This document shows positions 52,753-63,602 of a DNA stretch of 64,000 nucleotides, piece by piece. The notes beneath the pieces were generated by a model that was not told the DNA's origin, searched no databases, and saw only the letters and a program-made list of their open reading frames with translations. The number at the start of each line of letters is the position of its first letter. The stretch's first letter is position 1. Made by a program: the position numbers and the translations under genes. Source of the DNA: Sutcliffiella horikoshii (GTDB lineage Bacteria; Bacillota; Bacilli; Bacillales; Bacillaceae_I); NCBI GenBank assembly GCA_001636495.1, contig KV440964.1:1070666-1134665 (forward strand), in the 5' to 3' direction.

Positions 52753-53111
52753 TGAGATGGGCAATTAGTATTCTCGTCAATGCATTAGTATTAGTCGTGG
52801 TGGCCGGGTACTTTGACTCGTTCCAACTGAGCGGGGTCGGGGCGGCCATCATCGCCAGTCTTATACTGGCGGTCCTGAATACAATCGTAAGGCCGATCTT
52901 GGTGATTCTCACCTTGCCGGTTACGCTGCTGAGCTTGGGATTGTTCCTGTTCGTCATCAATGCCATCACCTTGATGTTGACCGCCTTCCTAATGGGCGAT
53001 GCTTTCAATATTGATGGTTTTGGAACGGCAATACTTGCGGCGATTGTCATCGCATTGTTGAATCTGTTGATTCAGAAGGCGATTGTCGAGCCTTTGCAAA
53101 ATAAGAAATAG
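52752..53111 (+). CDS. yvlD: YvlD, phage holin family IV-like membrane protein
   Basis: The 119-residue protein has four hydrophobic helices (WAISILVNALVLVVVAGYF; IIASLILAVLNTIVRPILVILTLP; GLFLFVINAITLMLTAFLM; AILAAIVIALLNLLIQKAIV), the Mycobacterial-type phage holin IV pattern of the YvlD family. It probably acts with YvlB/YvlC at the membrane. Overlapping TGATG start implies coupling. Confidence 0.92.
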   Translation: MRWAISILVNALVLVVVAGYFDSFQLSGVGAAIIASLILAVLNTIVRPILVILTLPVTLLSLGLFLFVINAITLMLTAFLMGDAFNIDGFGTAILAAIVIALLNLLIQKAIVEPLQNKK

Positions 53112-53116
53112 ATTGT

Positions 53117-53150
53117 ACGCGAACCTGGGGAAGTGGGTTCGCGTTTTTTA
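53117..53150 (+). terminator. Terminator of yvlBCD
   Basis: ACGCGAACC / GGTTCGCGT followed by T5. Confidence 0.92.
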
Positions 53151-53166
53151 TGTTTTATGAAAGGCC

Positions 53167-53293
53167 GCTGTTGATTTCCGCACCGGCCTTCGCTTTCCGC
53201 GGGGCGCCTGTGGAGCCTCCTCGGCAAGCCTGCGGGGTCTCCACTACGCGCTACCTCCCGCCGGAGTCTTCGCCCTGTGCTCCAATCAACAGC
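53167..53293 (+). repeat. 127-bp intergenic repeat, copy 9 (forward)
   Basis: Perfect 10-bp ends GCTGTTGATT / AATCAACAGC. The inner arms TGGAG/CTCCA pair, as in copy 1. It lies between the yvl terminator and hprK; the following ~165 bp show nothing else recognisable. Confidence 0.95.
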
Positions 53294-53457
53294 TAGGAGA
53301 AACTAAATCCTACTCACTTTCCTCTGCCTCAATCCTCCCACTTAATAAAAAAGCCAAATAGTGCTAAAATGAGAAAAGGTTGTTTTTACATAAGAAAAGT
53401 GACACAGAAGACACTATGTCAAATGTTTATGTGTTTAATATGAAGGAGGTTTTGGCC

Positions 53458-54396
53458 TTGCCAAAGGTTCGGACGAAGGATCTTATTGAGAAATTTAATT
53501 TTGAATTGGTTTGTGGAGAAGAGGGCATTAATCGTCCGATTGCGACAAGTGATATTTCGCGCCCTGGAATAGAGATGGCCGGCTATTTTACTTATTACCC
53601 GGCGGAGCGCATTCAGTTGCTTGGAAAGACGGAGCTGTCTTTTTTTGAAAGGCTCACTCCAAAGGAAAAAAGGGAGCGTACGAGTCAGCTTTGTACAGAC
53701 ATCACTCCAGGGATTATTGTTTCAAGGGATATGGAAGTGCCGCCAGAACTTGTAGAAGCAGCGGAAAAGGAAAGTGTACCGCTCATGCGTTCACCGATGA
53801 AGACCACGAGACTTTCCTCACATCTGACCAACTATTTGGAAGGAAAGCTTGCGCCGACTACGGCGGTTCACGGGGTGCTTGTGGACATTTACGGAGTGGG
53901 CGTGCTCATCACAGGGAAGAGTGGCGTCGGTAAAAGTGAGACGGCACTGGAGCTTGTAAAAAGAGGGCACCGTCTTGTTGCGGACGATTGCGTGGAAATC
54001 AGGCAGGAAGATACGGATACGCTTATCGGGAATTCCCCTGAATTGATTGAGCATCTGCTTGAGATCAGGGGTCTTGGAATCATTAACGTCATGACGCTTT
54101 TCGGAGCGGGAGCTGTGCGAAGCTATAAGCGAATCACACTCGTTATCAATCTAGAGCTTTGGGATAAAAACAAGCAATACGACCGCGTTGGATTGGATGA
54201 AGAGAAGATGAAGATCATCGACTCGGAAGTGACAAGGCTGACGGTACCGGTTCGTCCTGGACGTAACTTGGCTGTTATCATTGAGGTGGCAGCGATGAAC
54301 TTCCGTCTCAAGCGAATGGGCATGAACGCTGCCGAGCAGTTCTCCAACCGTTTGTCCGGTGTTATCAACAGTGAAAACGAGCATGAAGACATTTAA
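53458..54396 (+). CDS. hprK: HPr kinase/phosphorylase
   Basis: The 312-residue bifunctional enzyme phosphorylates Ser46 of HPr (and Crh) and removes the phosphate, setting CcpA-dependent catabolite control. P-loop [26 protein letters not shown], and signature [22 protein letters not shown] 53458 is selected because GAAGGAGG lies 8 nt upstream and the family starts with AKVRTKD-like residues; codons from 53380 are not conserved. Functionally connected to the cre site in the gluconate control region. Confidence 0.97.
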   Translation: MPKVRTKDLIEKFNFELVCGEEGINRPIATSDISRPGIEMAGYFTYYPAERIQLLGKTELSFFERLTPKEKRERTSQLCTDITPGIIVSRDMEVPPELVEAAEKESVPLMRSPMKTTRLSSHLTNYLEGKLAPTTAVHGVLVDIYGVGVLITGKSGVGKSETALELVKRGHRLVADDCVEIRQEDTDTLIGNSPELIEHLLEIRGLGIINVMTLFGAGAVRSYKRITLVINLELWDKNKQYDRVGLDEEKMKIIDSEVTRLTVPVRPGRNLAVIIEVAAMNFRLKRMGMNAAEQFSNRLSGVINSENEHEDI

Positions 54397-54418
54397 TAGA
54401 TAATGGAGTGTGGGGAAC

Positions 54419-55282
54419 ATGTTGTTAGGAAACATTGAACCGTTAAATCCAGTGCTGATCAGCTGGCCAATCACGGTTTACTGGTATGGTGCCATCATCG
54501 GTACCGGGGCACTGCTTGGTTTATGGTTAGCGACAAGGGAGTCGGAAAGGCGCGGACTTAACAAGGATGTATTCGTCGATCTTGTCCTATTTGCCATCCC
54601 GATCGCCATTCTTTGCGCGCGTCTGTATTATGTAATTTTTCAGTGGGATCATTATTCCCAAAACCCGGGCGACATCCTTAAAATTTGGGAAGGTGGCCTT
54701 GCGATTCATGGTGGTTTAATTGGTGCCATTACTACTGGTTTTATTTTTGCTAAAATTAGGGGCATTTCGTTCTGGAAGCTCGCAGATATAGGCGCACCAA
54801 GTATACTTCTAGGTCAGGCTATCGGCCGCTGGGGCAACTTCATGAATCAGGAGGCTCATGGTGGAGAGGTCACTAGAGAGTTCCTCGAAGGCTTGTATCT
54901 CCCTGACTTCATCGTCAACCAAATGTATATAAACGGAGCTTACTATCATCCCACTTTCCTTTATGAATCAATTTGGAATTTTGTCGGAGTCGCTCTGTTG
55001 CTATTACTTAGAAAAGTAAATCTAAGACGCGGGGAGCTCTTCTTGAGCTATGTAATCTGGTATTCTGTCGGACGTTATTTTATAGAAGGACTTCGTACAG
55101 ACAGCTTGATGCTGACGGAATCCTTGCGAGTGGCGCAGGTCATTTCCATTGGACTAGTTATCCTCGCGATTGCGTTAATCATTGTCCGTAGAGTGCTAGG
55201 CATGGCCAACAAGCGCTACCTCGACATTGATAAAAAAGAACGCTACATGGATTCGAAAAACAAGTCGGAAGCGAAAAAGTAA
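54419..55282 (+). CDS. lgt: Prolipoprotein diacylglyceryl transferase
   Basis: The 287-residue membrane enzyme transfers diacylglycerol to the lipobox Cys of prolipoproteins (such as CccB in this window). Seven hydrophobic helices; essential IHGGLIGA, signature [14 protein letters not shown], and [15 protein letters not shown] 54419 is preferred over GTG 54410 on spacing from GGAG. Order hprK-lgt-yvoD-ppaX-yvoF is conserved in bacilli. Confidence 0.97.
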   Translation: MLLGNIEPLNPVLISWPITVYWYGAIIGTGALLGLWLATRESERRGLNKDVFVDLVLFAIPIAILCARLYYVIFQWDHYSQNPGDILKIWEGGLAIHGGLIGAITTGFIFAKIRGISFWKLADIGAPSILLGQAIGRWGNFMNQEAHGGEVTREFLEGLYLPDFIVNQMYINGAYYHPTFLYESIWNFVGVALLLLLRKVNLRRGELFLSYVIWYSVGRYFIEGLRTDSLMLTESLRVAQVISIGLVILAIALIIVRRVLGMANKRYLDIDKKERYMDSKNKSEAKK

Positions 55283-55339
55283 ACGAAAGCCTCCAACACA
55301 CAGATAAAAGGAACGGCTACGCCAAGGGGGAGGGGCAAC

Positions 55340-56284
55340 ATGTTTCAAACATTCAAACGGGGACTAAAGGTTGGGCTTGGAACAACGTGGACACTGGGGA
55401 AAGTGATTTTCCCGGTCACCCTCCTTGTTGGCATCCTTCAGCATACACCTGTTTTACAATATCTTATCAAAGCAATCGCGCCGATCATGGGGATCTTCGG
55501 GTTGTCAGGTGAAGCCGCCATACCGCTCGTTATCGGTAATTTCTTGAATCTCTATGCGGGAATTGGGGCCATCCTTACGTTGGATTTGACGGTAAAAGAA
55601 GTGTTTATTTTAGCGGTAATGCTCTCGTTTTCCCATAATCTTCTGGTGGAATCGACGGTCGCTGCAAAAGTAGGCCTGAAAATATGGGTGATTCTTGTTG
55701 TCAGATTGGGCCTCGCCTTTTTCTCGGGAATCATCATCAATCTTGTCTGGAAGGGTGGGGGCGAGCTTGCTCAGTATGGAATGGTCGCAAGGTCCGAAGA
55801 AGCTGTAACAGGCTATCTTCCCATCCTGCTTGATGCGACCCAACGCGGATTGATGGGAATCCTGCAATTGGCCATCATCGTCATCCCTCTCATGATTCTT
55901 GTGCAATATATGAAGGAGCTTGGCTGGTTGGCGGTGTTCTCCAAGTGGATGGGACCGTTCACACGAGCACTCGGAATGAAGGAAAACACCTCGACCACGA
56001 TGGCTGCCGGACTGCTGATTGGCCTTGCTTATGGAGCAGGGGTTATGATTCAGGCGGTAAAAGAGGATAATGTAAGTAAGAAGGACCTTACACTGGCATT
56101 CATCTTTCTCGTTGCCTGCCATGCCGTGGTGGAAGATACGCTGATCTTTATTCCACTTGGAATTCCGGTCTGGCCGCTACTTGCCATCCGCATCGTTACG
56201 GCCGTGCTGCTGACGATCGCAGTGGCCTTCATCTGGAAACGAATAGAACTTGCAAAAAGAAAGGAAGCATCTTATGACCATTAA
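55340..56284 (+). CDS. yvoD: YvoD, nucleoside-recognition (Gate) domain membrane protein
   Basis: The 314-residue membrane protein has two Gate/nucleoside-recognition domains ([45 protein letters not shown]) and about eight helices, including [32 protein letters not shown]. Function unproven; homologues include spore-maturation-like and transporter-like proteins. RBS GGGGGAGGGG; overlaps ppaX by 11 bp. Confidence 0.9.
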   Translation: MFQTFKRGLKVGLGTTWTLGKVIFPVTLLVGILQHTPVLQYLIKAIAPIMGIFGLSGEAAIPLVIGNFLNLYAGIGAILTLDLTVKEVFILAVMLSFSHNLLVESTVAAKVGLKIWVILVVRLGLAFFSGIIINLVWKGGGELAQYGMVARSEEAVTGYLPILLDATQRGLMGILQLAIIVIPLMILVQYMKELGWLAVFSKWMGPFTRALGMKENTSTTMAAGLLIGLAYGAGVMIQAVKEDNVSKKDLTLAFIFLVACHAVVEDTLIFIPLGIPVWPLLAIRIVTAVLLTIAVAFIWKRIELAKRKEASYDH

Positions 56285-56924
56285 CACGCTGCTTTTTGAC
56301 TTAGATGGAACTCTGATTGATACGAATGACCTGATTATCGAATCGTTTCTTCATACGCTGGATCACTACTACCCGGAACAATATGGCCGTGAAGACATCC
56401 TTACTTTTCTAGGACCTCCTCTGTACGACACCTTTGTCAAAATGGATGAGTCCCGGGTGGATGAAATGATCACGCATTACCGTGACTTCAATATGACCAA
56501 CCATGACAAGTTAGTAAAAGAATTTGACGGGGTATATGAAACGGTGAAGGCTCTACATGAAAAGGGTTTGAAGCTTGGAATCGTGACGACCAAAATGCGT
56601 CAAACCGTTGTGATGGGTTTAAAGTTAACCGGTCTCGATCAGTTCTTTGATGTGGTCGTATGTCTCGACGATGTCACCAATGCCAAACCAGATCCGGAAC
56701 CAATTCACCTTGCCCTCCGTCAGCTTGGGTCCACACCGGACGAAGCCATCATGGTAGGCGACAATTATCATGATATTTTAGCTGGAAAAAATGCCGGCAC
56801 GAAAACAGCCGCGGTCAGCTGGACCATCAAGGGCGTCGATTACCTCCAATCCTTTGAACCGGATTATATGCTGACCCATATGGAAGACTTGCTGCCACTT
56901 GTAGGAGTGAGCAAAGGTGAGTAG
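56274..56924 (+). CDS. ppaX: Pyrophosphatase PpaX (HAD superfamily)
   Basis: The 216-residue HAD hydrolase removes the pyrophosphate made when HprK/P dephosphorylates HPr. Motif [13 protein letters not shown], motif II VTTK, motif III region [12 protein letters not shown] and motif [11 protein letters not shown]. Length equals the B. subtilis enzyme. Start 56274 lies inside the end of yvoD with AAAGGAAG upstream. Confidence 0.96.
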   Translation: MTINTLLFDLDGTLIDTNDLIIESFLHTLDHYYPEQYGREDILTFLGPPLYDTFVKMDESRVDEMITHYRDFNMTNHDKLVKEFDGVYETVKALHEKGLKLGIVTTKMRQTVVMGLKLTGLDQFFDVVVCLDDVTNAKPDPEPIHLALRQLGSTPDEAIMVGDNYHDILAGKNAGTKTAAVSWTIKGVDYLQSFEPDYMLTHMEDLLPLVGVSKGE

Positions 56925-57429
56925 ACGGACCACCCGCTATCCAGTGGAAGGCGCGAATTCCCTTTGGCATGTCTATAAGACGGTCCCTTTTATAAAGGTA
57001 GTTAAGAATTTTGCAGTGATACAGCTTGCCCGATACACCCCGTTTCTTGGGATGAAAAACTGGCTCTACCGCACCTTTTTGCGCATGAAGGTAGGAGACC
57101 AGACATCCTTCGCCTTGATGGTGATGCTCGATGTCATGTTCCCGGAAAAAATAAGTGTTGGCCGCAATACGGTCATCGGCTACAACACGACGATCCTCGC
57201 CCATGAATACTTGGTGAAGGAATACCGTCTGGGCGATGTCGAGATTGGCAGCGAAGTGATGATCGGAGCAAACACGACCATCCTTCCTGGCGTCATCATC
57301 GGCGACGGCGCCATCGTCTCCGCCGGCACACTCGTACATAAAGACGTCCCAGAAGGCGCCTTCGTCGGAGGAAACCCCATGCGTGTGATCTACACCAAAG
57401 AAGAAATGCAAGAGCGATTGAAGTTCTAG
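56917..57429 (+). CDS. yvoF: YvoF, hexapeptide-repeat acyltransferase
   Basis: The 170-residue protein has left-handed beta-helix hexapeptide repeats ([51 protein letters not shown]) and the closing GGNPMRVI. It probably acetylates a sugar or another small substrate, which is unknown. GTG 56917 overlaps ppaX by 8 bp. Last gene of the hprK operon; in B. subtilis yvoF occupies the same place. Confidence 0.93.
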   Translation: MSRRTTRYPVEGANSLWHVYKTVPFIKVVKNFAVIQLARYTPFLGMKNWLYRTFLRMKVGDQTSFALMVMLDVMFPEKISVGRNTVIGYNTTILAHEYLVKEYRLGDVEIGSEVMIGANTTILPGVIIGDGAIVSAGTLVHKDVPEGAFVGGNPMRVIYTKEEMQERLKF

Positions 57430-57455
57430 ACGGAGGTACCTTCTTAATTGCAGGT

Positions 57456-57589
57456 CTCCCCTGATGATTGGAGTGCAAGGTGTGAGACTCCTGCGGGAGG
57501 TAGCGTTAGGTTGAGACCCCGCAACGAAGTGAGAGGCTCAAGCAACGCCCCGCGGAAAGCGAACACCTGGAACGGAAATCAACAGGGAG
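57456..57589 (-). repeat. 127-bp-type intergenic repeat, copy 10 (reverse)
   Basis: Extended ends CTCCCTGATGATT / AATCAACAGGGAG pair at 12 of 13 positions. The inner arms GTTGAG/CTCAAGC pair. It lies just after yvoF. Confidence 0.93.
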
Positions 57590-57621
57590 TTATAACACTT
57601 ATTTATACTACCTAATACAAC

Positions 57622-57657
57622 AAGCACTTTGTCTGCAAGGATAAAGTGCCTTTTTTT
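57622..57657 (+). terminator. Terminator after yvoF
   Basis: GCACTTT / AAAGTGC stem followed by T7. It closes the hprK-yvoF operon beyond the repeat. Confidence 0.85.
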
Positions 57658-57695
57658 ACCCAAAATATAGAAGACTACACTCAAACCACTAACAC

Positions 57696-57724
57696 TTGAC
57701 CAAAAAGCTTCATTTTGTTAGTAT
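57696..57724 (+). promoter_or_regulatory. Promoter of the histidine operon
   Basis: TTGACC, exactly 17 nt, TAGTAT. The leader to hisZ is only about 50 nt and has no T-box or attenuator features. Confidence 0.75.
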
Positions 57725-57781
57725 GTTACCATATTAGCGAACTAAAGGATTTCAGATTATTTTAAAAAGGTGGGTATCCAC

Positions 57782-58966
57782 ATGTCAAAACTATTCATGT
57801 TCGAAAAACCACTAGGAATGCGGGATACGCTTCCTTCCTTATATGAAGCAAAACAGAACGTTAAAAACACGATGACAGCCGAAATCAGTCAATGGGGCTA
57901 TCAATTCATGGAAACCCCGACACTTGAATACTACGAAACAGTCGGCGAGGCATCCGCCATTCTCGACCAGCAGCTATTCAAGCTACTAGATCAGCAAGGA
58001 CATACACTCGTCTTAAGACCCGACATGACCGCACCAATTGCAAGGGTGGCCGCATCTAGGCTCTTGAATGAAGGCTATCCGCAGCGCCTGGCCTACTCTG
58101 CCAACGTATTCCGTGCCCAGCAAAATGAAGCGGGCAGACCGGCGGAGTTTGAGCAGATCGGTGTTGAGTGCATTGGGGACCGTTCCATCAGTGCCGATGC
58201 CGAGATGATCGCGTTGCTTGTGGCCTTGTTGAAAAAGGCCGGCCTTTCCACGTTCACCGTCGCGATCGGGCACATCGGCTTCCTGCAGGAAATTTTCCTC
58301 GATGTAGTCGGAAACGAAGAGCGCGCGGCTACTTTAAGAAGATACTTATATGAGAAAAATTACGTGGGATACCGCGAGCATGTAAAAAGCTTGCCGTTAT
58401 CCTCCATTGATAAAAAACGTCTTTTAAACTTATTAACATTAAGAGGGGATTCATCTAACATCGAACTGGCAAAAGAAGTGCTCGATGGCGAGGCGGGAAA
58501 GAGGGCTATTCAGGAGCTGGAGCAGCTTTGGACAATGCTTGAAGCCTATGGAGTCACTGATTCCGTGAAGCTGGATCTGAACATTGTCAGTCATATGAGC
58601 TATTACACCGGGATTGTTTTTGAAACGTATGCCGGGAACATCGGTTTTCCTATCGGAAATGGTGGGCGTTACGATAAGCTATTTGAAAAATTTAACCGGG
58701 AAAAATCGGCGACAGGGTTTGGCATTCATCTTGACAGGCTCCTTGAAGCGAAGAATGTACAAAAGGTCGAAGCGGACATCCATGGCGTCCTGTTCAGCCA
58801 GGTGAGAAGAGCGGAAGCCATCGCTTTTGCGAACGAGAAAAGACAGGACGGGGAAAAGGTGGTTCTGCAGGATATCGCCGGTGTGGAAAATGTGGATGCA
58901 TGCACCGCGTCGTTTAGCGATGTGACCTTTTTTCTTGGAAAAGCCAGAAAGGAGAGCGAATCATGA
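57782..58966 (+). CDS. hisZ: ATP phosphoribosyltransferase regulatory subunit HisZ
   Basis: The 394-residue HisRS-like protein lacks tRNA charging but is required with short-form HisG. Class II motifs are visible: [48 protein letters not shown] 57782 has AAAGGTGGG upstream. The stop overlaps hisG (ATGA). HisZ plus a 209-residue HisG is the expected hetero-octameric enzyme with histidine feedback. Confidence 0.95.
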   Translation: MSKLFMFEKPLGMRDTLPSLYEAKQNVKNTMTAEISQWGYQFMETPTLEYYETVGEASAILDQQLFKLLDQQGHTLVLRPDMTAPIARVAASRLLNEGYPQRLAYSANVFRAQQNEAGRPAEFEQIGVECIGDRSISADAEMIALLVALLKKAGLSTFTVAIGHIGFLQEIFLDVVGNEERAATLRRYLYEKNYVGYREHVKSLPLSSIDKKRLLNLLTLRGDSSNIELAKEVLDGEAGKRAIQELEQLWTMLEAYGVTDSVKLDLNIVSHMSYYTGIVFETYAGNIGFPIGNGGRYDKLFEKFNREKSATGFGIHLDRLLEAKNVQKVEADIHGVLFSQVRRAEAIAFANEKRQDGEKVVLQDIAGVENVDACTASFSDVTFFLGKARKESES

Positions 58967-59592
58967 GCGTACTGACCATTGCGATGCCAAAGGGGAGAAT
59001 TTTTGAAGAGGCGGCACAGCTGCTGGTGAAAGCAGGATACCGGATTCCTCCCGATTTGGAGAACTCTAGAAAATTAATCATTGATGTACCGGACGAAAAC
59101 ATGCGCTTTATTTTAGCGAAGCCGATGGATGTCACAACCTATGTGGAGCATGGTGTCGCAGATGTCGGGATTGCCGGCAAGGACGTGATGCTGGAAGAGG
59201 AAAGGGACGTCTACGAAGTACTCGATCTAAAAATCAGTGACTGCTATCTCGCGGTTGCCGGACTGCCGGGCACGGAAATGAAGGATGTGGCACCAAAAAT
59301 CGCGACCAAGTATCCTGGAATTGCATCTAGTTACTACCGGGAGCAGGGGGAACAGGTGGAAATCGTCAAATTGAACGGTTCGATCGAGCTTGCGCCACTC
59401 ATTGGTTTGTCTGACAGAATTGTGGATATTGTATCCACAGGTCGGACCTTGAAGGAGAATGGGCTCGTGGAATTCGAGCGGATTGTGGATATCACGTCCC
59501 GCCTGATTGTGAATCCTGTGAGTTACCGTTTGAAAGATAAACAGATTGATGAACTTGTGGATAGATTAGCTGAGGTAGTCGGGGAGGTGTAA
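58963..59592 (+). CDS. hisG: ATP phosphoribosyltransferase, catalytic short form
   Basis: The 209-residue enzyme catalyses the first step of histidine synthesis (ATP + PRPP to phosphoribosyl-ATP). Signatures: [63 protein letters not shown]. It lacks the C-terminal regulatory domain of long HisG, hence the hisZ partner overlapping upstream. Confidence 0.97.
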   Translation: MSVLTIAMPKGRIFEEAAQLLVKAGYRIPPDLENSRKLIIDVPDENMRFILAKPMDVTTYVEHGVADVGIAGKDVMLEEERDVYEVLDLKISDCYLAVAGLPGTEMKDVAPKIATKYPGIASSYYREQGEQVEIVKLNGSIELAPLIGLSDRIVDIVSTGRTLKENGLVEFERIVDITSRLIVNPVSYRLKDKQIDELVDRLAEVVGEV

Positions 59593-59596
59593 CGCG

Positions 59597-60874
59597 ATGA
59601 AGATAAAGAGAGTGGAAGAATCGGTGTCGCTACGCCGTTCGATCGACCAGGGAACTGAAGAGCAGCGGATCGCGGTTCTTCAAGTGATTCAAGCGGTTAA
59701 AGGGAATGGTGACAAGGCGCTTTACGAATACACCGAAAAATGGGACGGTGCCAAGCTGACCTCATTGAAGGTGACAAAAGAGGAAATTAAGGAAGCATAT
59801 GAACAGATTTCTCCACAGATTATCAACATTATCCAGGAGGCGGCAGAAAATATCCGCAGTTATCACCAGAAACAGGTGAAGCAGTCGTGGTTATCCACAA
59901 AACCTGATGGGACGATGCTTGGACAACAGGTGACCGCCCTTGATGCGGTCGGAGTGTATGTGCCGGGCGGGAAAGCTGCTTACCCATCCTCTGTGCTGAT
60001 GAATGTCATTCCGGCACAGGTGGCGGGAGTCGAGCGGATTGCGATGGTAAGTCCGCCGGCCGCGGATGGAACATTGCCTGCAGGAGTCCTCGTGGCAGCA
60101 GATATTCTAGGTGTGGATGAAATCTACAAAGTCGGCGGGTCGCAGGCGGTCGCAGCGCTTGCCTATGGGACGGAAACCATCAAGCCTGTGGATAAAATCG
60201 TCGGACCGGGGAATATATTTGTCGCCCTTGCGAAAAAAGAAGTGTATGGACTTGTGGATATCGATAGCATCGCAGGACCTAGTGAAATTGTAGTACTTGC
60301 CGATGATACGGCTCACGCAAACGAGATTGCGGCAGACTTGCTGTCCCAGGCGGAGCATGATGAGCGGGCTTCAAGTGTTCTAGTAACCACTTCGGCATCA
60401 CTTGCAGAAATGGTCGCTCAGGAAGTAGAAGAGCAGCTGTCCACCCTTCCACGCGAGGCAATTGCACGTGTTTCCATTGAGGATTATGGCACCATTTTTG
60501 TGACGGATTCGATAGAGGAAGCACTACGTGTCGTCAATGAGCTTGCACCGGAGCATCTGGAAGTGATGACAGCAGAGGCGATGAATCTTCTTCCGTTTAT
60601 CAAACATGCGGGGGCGATTTTCCTCGGAAGATATAGTTCTGAGCCGGTTGGGGATTACTTTGCCGGACCGAACCATGTGTTGCCGACAAACGGGACAGCG
60701 CGCTTTTCCAGTGGATTATCTGTGGATGAATTTGTGAAAAAGTCCAGTGTGATTATGTATAGTGAACAGGCATTGAGAGAGAATGTGGATAAGATTGCGA
60801 CGTTCGCACGGCTAGAGGGTCTAGAAGCACATGCACGGGCAGTGGAATCTAGATTTACTAACAAGAAAAAGTGA
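59597..60874 (+). CDS. hisD: Histidinol dehydrogenase
   Basis: The 425-residue zinc enzyme catalyses the last two oxidations, histidinol to histidine. Conserved [60 protein letters not shown] and [10 protein letters not shown]. It begins 4 bp after hisG with RBS GGGGAGGTG. Confidence 0.97.
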   Translation: MKIKRVEESVSLRRSIDQGTEEQRIAVLQVIQAVKGNGDKALYEYTEKWDGAKLTSLKVTKEEIKEAYEQISPQIINIIQEAAENIRSYHQKQVKQSWLSTKPDGTMLGQQVTALDAVGVYVPGGKAAYPSSVLMNVIPAQVAGVERIAMVSPPAADGTLPAGVLVAADILGVDEIYKVGGSQAVAALAYGTETIKPVDKIVGPGNIFVALAKKEVYGLVDIDSIAGPSEIVVLADDTAHANEIAADLLSQAEHDERASSVLVTTSASLAEMVAQEVEEQLSTLPREAIARVSIEDYGTIFVTDSIEEALRVVNELAPEHLEVMTAEAMNLLPFIKHAGAIFLGRYSSEPVGDYFAGPNHVLPTNGTARFSSGLSVDEFVKKSSVIMYSEQALRENVDKIATFARLEGLEAHARAVESRFTNKKK

Positions 60875-60886
60875 GGAGACATTTTG

Positions 60887-61474
60887 ATGACACGAACAGC
60901 CAGTTTAGAGAGAAATACGAAGGAAACGCAGATACAGCTTTCTTTTTCAATAGATGGGGAAGGGTCGGCAAAGCTTGAGACGCCAGTTCCGTTTATGACA
61001 CATATGCTGGATCTTTTTACGAAACACGGTCAGTTTAACCTGGATTTGCAAGCAAGTGGGGATGTGGATATCGATGATCACCATACAACGGAGGATATCG
61101 GGATCTGTCTTGGTCAGGCGTTAAAAGACGCACTTGGGGATAAAGTGGGGATAAAAAGATACGGAAATGCCTTTGTGCCGATGGATGAGGCGCTTGCACA
61201 GGTAGTTGTGGATTTAAGCAATCGCCCGCATCTTGAAATAAGAGCGGAATTCCCAAGCCAGAAAGTCGGCACGTTTGACACAGAACTAGTGCATGAATTT
61301 TTATGGAAGCTTGCGTTGGAGGCCCGGATGAACCTTCATGTGATTGTGCATTATGGAACGAATACCCACCACATCATTGAAGCGATTTTCAAGGCGCTTG
61401 GCCGTGCGTTGGATGACGCGACGACGATTGATCCGCGTGTTAAAGGAGTACCATCGACGAAGGGAATGTTATAG
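60887..61474 (+). CDS. hisB: Imidazoleglycerol-phosphate dehydratase
   Basis: The 195-residue monofunctional HisB has duplicated metal-binding motifs [16 protein letters not shown] and [19 protein letters not shown], and [16 protein letters not shown] 60887 follows GAGGAG; a TTG three bases upstream is less likely. Confidence 0.97.
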   Translation: MTRTASLERNTKETQIQLSFSIDGEGSAKLETPVPFMTHMLDLFTKHGQFNLDLQASGDVDIDDHHTTEDIGICLGQALKDALGDKVGIKRYGNAFVPMDEALAQVVVDLSNRPHLEIRAEFPSQKVGTFDTELVHEFLWKLALEARMNLHVIVHYGTNTHHIIEAIFKALGRALDDATTIDPRVKGVPSTKGML

Positions 61475-61477
61475 AAG

Positions 61478-62110
61478 ATGATTGGCATCATTGATTATGG
61501 AATGGGGAATTTATATAGCGTCAGCAAGGCACTCGAGCGGATGGATGTGGAGTATGTCATCTCCAATGACCGGGATGTGCTTTTTGAAGCGGAGGGGCTC
61601 ATTCTCCCTGGGGTCGGCTCGTTCCGTGACGCCATGTCCATTTTACAGGAAACGGGTCTTGATTCTTTTATAAAGGAAGAAGTGGCCAATGGGAAAAAGT
61701 TGCTTGGTATCTGCCTTGGCATGCAGTTGTTGTTTGAGGAAAGTGAAGAAAATGGGATAACAGAAGGTTTGTCCTTGTTAACTGGCAAGGTCGAACGCTT
61801 TCCTGGGGAAACAGCGGAAGGCGCGTCATACAAGGTTCCACATATGGGATGGAACAAGCTTGCGTTTCATCAGGCATCCCCGCTTTTGGACGGGGTACCA
61901 GAGGACTATGTCTATTTTGTCCATTCCTACTATGTAAAGGATTTTGACGAAGCAGAGTTATTGGCTAGCAGTACATATGATGTGCAGGTGCCTGCGGTGG
62001 TTGGGCGTGCAAATGTGTTCGGCACCCAGTTTCACCCGGAAAAAAGCAGCAATGTCGGCTTGGCAATCTTAGAGAACTTTGTAAACCTTGTGAAGGAAGA
62101 GGAGCGATAA
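61478..62110 (+). CDS. hisH: Imidazole glycerol phosphate synthase, glutaminase subunit
   Basis: The 210-residue class I glutamine amidotransferase supplies ammonia to HisF. Catalytic Cys in [13 protein letters not shown], His/Glu in [28 protein letters not shown] at the N-terminus. 3 bp from hisB and 1 bp from hisA. Confidence 0.97.
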   Translation: MIGIIDYGMGNLYSVSKALERMDVEYVISNDRDVLFEAEGLILPGVGSFRDAMSILQETGLDSFIKEEVANGKKLLGICLGMQLLFEESEENGITEGLSLLTGKVERFPGETAEGASYKVPHMGWNKLAFHQASPLLDGVPEDYVYFVHSYYVKDFDEAELLASSTYDVQVPAVVGRANVFGTQFHPEKSSNVGLAILENFVNLVKEEER

Positions 62111-62111
62111 T

Positions 62112-62843
62112 ATGAGTTTTACCATCTATCCGGCAATTGATATGCGCGGCGGAAAATGTGTGCGCCTGCTGCAAGGCGACTATAGCAAGGAAACGGTTTA
62201 CGGCGATTCCCCGTTTGATATGGCGAAAACGTTTGTGGAGCAGGGAGCGGAGTGGATTCATATGGTGGACCTGGACGGTGCGAAGGCAGGTTCTCCTGTT
62301 AATGATCGGTTTGTGCTGAAGGTGGCCAGCGAGTTGTCTGCAAAGGTGCAAATCGGCGGTGGCATCCGGACTGCAGCGGATGTTGGGCACTATTTATCGA
62401 ACGGAGTGGACCGGGTCATTTTAGGGAGTGCTGCAATCAATGATCCATCCTTCGTTCGTGAGATGCTTGCGAGGTATGGTGGTTCCCGTATAGCAATCGG
62501 CCTTGATGCCAAGGACGGCTATGTGGCAACAGAAGGCTGGGTGGAGACATCCACGGTAAAGGCGACCGTGCTTGGAAAAGAGCTCGCGGACGCCGGAGCG
62601 GATACGTTCATTTTTACGGATATCGCGACGGACGGTATGCTTTCCGGTCCGAATGTAGAGGCGACGGTCGAGCTTGCCCGTGTGACAGGGGCTTCGGTTA
62701 TTGCCTCAGGTGGAGTGAGTTCCGTTGAGGATCTATTGGCATTAAGAAAGTTTGCGGCCGATGGCGTGTCAGGTTCCATTGTCGGGAAAGCGATCTACAC
62801 GGAGAAAATCAACCTTGCCCAAGCATTGGAAGAGGTGAAATAG
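62112..62843 (+). CDS. hisA: ProFAR isomerase
   Basis: The 243-residue (beta-alpha)8 barrel performs the Amadori rearrangement of 5'-ProFAR. Catalytic Asp in [18 protein letters not shown], phosphate sites [13 protein letters not shown] and [12 protein letters not shown], and second acid [14 protein letters not shown]. It abuts hisF. Confidence 0.97.
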   Translation: MSFTIYPAIDMRGGKCVRLLQGDYSKETVYGDSPFDMAKTFVEQGAEWIHMVDLDGAKAGSPVNDRFVLKVASELSAKVQIGGGIRTAADVGHYLSNGVDRVILGSAAINDPSFVREMLARYGGSRIAIGLDAKDGYVATEGWVETSTVKATVLGKELADAGADTFIFTDIATDGMLSGPNVEATVELARVTGASVIASGGVSSVEDLLALRKFAADGVSGSIVGKAIYTEKINLAQALEEVK

Positions 62844-63602
62844 ATGCTGACGAAACGAATCATACCTTGCTTGGATGTAAAAGAAGGACGTGTTGTAAAG
62901 GGCGTCCAATTTGTGGAGCTTCGTGATGCAGGCGATCCGGTCGAGCTTGCCGCTTTTTATGATGAAGAAGGGGCCGACGAGCTGGTATTTCTGGATATCT
63001 CCGCATCCCATGAAGGTAGGGAAACGATGGTGGATGTGGTCGAGCAGGTGGCGGCAAAATTGGCCATACCGTTTACGGTCGGAGGCGGTATCAACTCCAT
63101 CGAAGATATGAAACGATTATTGCGTGCCGGTGCAGATAAAGTTTCCTTGAATACGGCGGCATTACTGAACCCTTACTTGATTCAGGCTGGAGCGGATTAC
63201 TTTGGCTCGCAATGTATTGTTGTTGCAATTGATGCAAAGTATGACGAGAGCCTTGGATCTTGGAGAGTTTACACACACGGTGGCCGCCGAGAAACGGATC
63301 AGGAAGTGGTGCAATGGGCTCGTGAAGCTGTCCGGTTGGGGGCAGGAGAGATATTATTGACGAGCATGGACAGCGACGGCGAAAAGAAGGGCTTCAACCT
63401 GGCGCTGACAAAAGCGGTGAGTGAAGCTGTATCTGTGCCGGTCATTGCCTCTGGCGGTGCCGGGGAAGCGTCGCATTTCCTTTCGGCGTTTGAAGAAGGT
63501 GCGGCAGATGCAGCATTGGCCGCCTCCATTTTCCACTATAAAGAAACGAGTGTAAAAGAAGTGAAAAGCTACTTGAAGGAGAAAGGGGTGCAGGTTCGAT
63601 GA
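62844..63602 (+). CDS. hisF: Imidazole glycerol phosphate synthase, cyclase subunit
   Basis: The 252-residue barrel has catalytic Asp in [18 protein letters not shown] and in [15 protein letters not shown], and phosphate loops [13 protein letters not shown] and [13 protein letters not shown]. With HisH it makes imidazole glycerol phosphate and AICAR. Overlaps hisI by four bases (ATGA). Confidence 0.97.
   Translation: MLTKRIIPCLDVKEGRVVKGVQFVELRDAGDPVELAAFYDEEGADELVFLDISASHEGRETMVDVVEQVAAKLAIPFTVGGGINSIEDMKRLLRAGADKVSLNTAALLNPYLIQAGADYFGSQCIVVAIDAKYDESLGSWRVYTHGGRRETDQEVVQWAREAVRLGAGEILLTSMDSDGEKKGFNLALTKAVSEAVSVPVIASGGAGEASHFLSAFEEGAADAALAASIFHYKETSVKEVKSYLKEKGVQVR

Noticed and set aside
2365-57589. 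The 127-bp repeats as insertion sequences
   Set aside because: They are too short, contain no transposase, and show no clear target-site duplications at any copy.
57657-57781. T-box or attenuator leader for the histidine operon
   Set aside because: The leader after the predicted start is about 50 nt and contains no specifier loop, T-box sequence or terminator.
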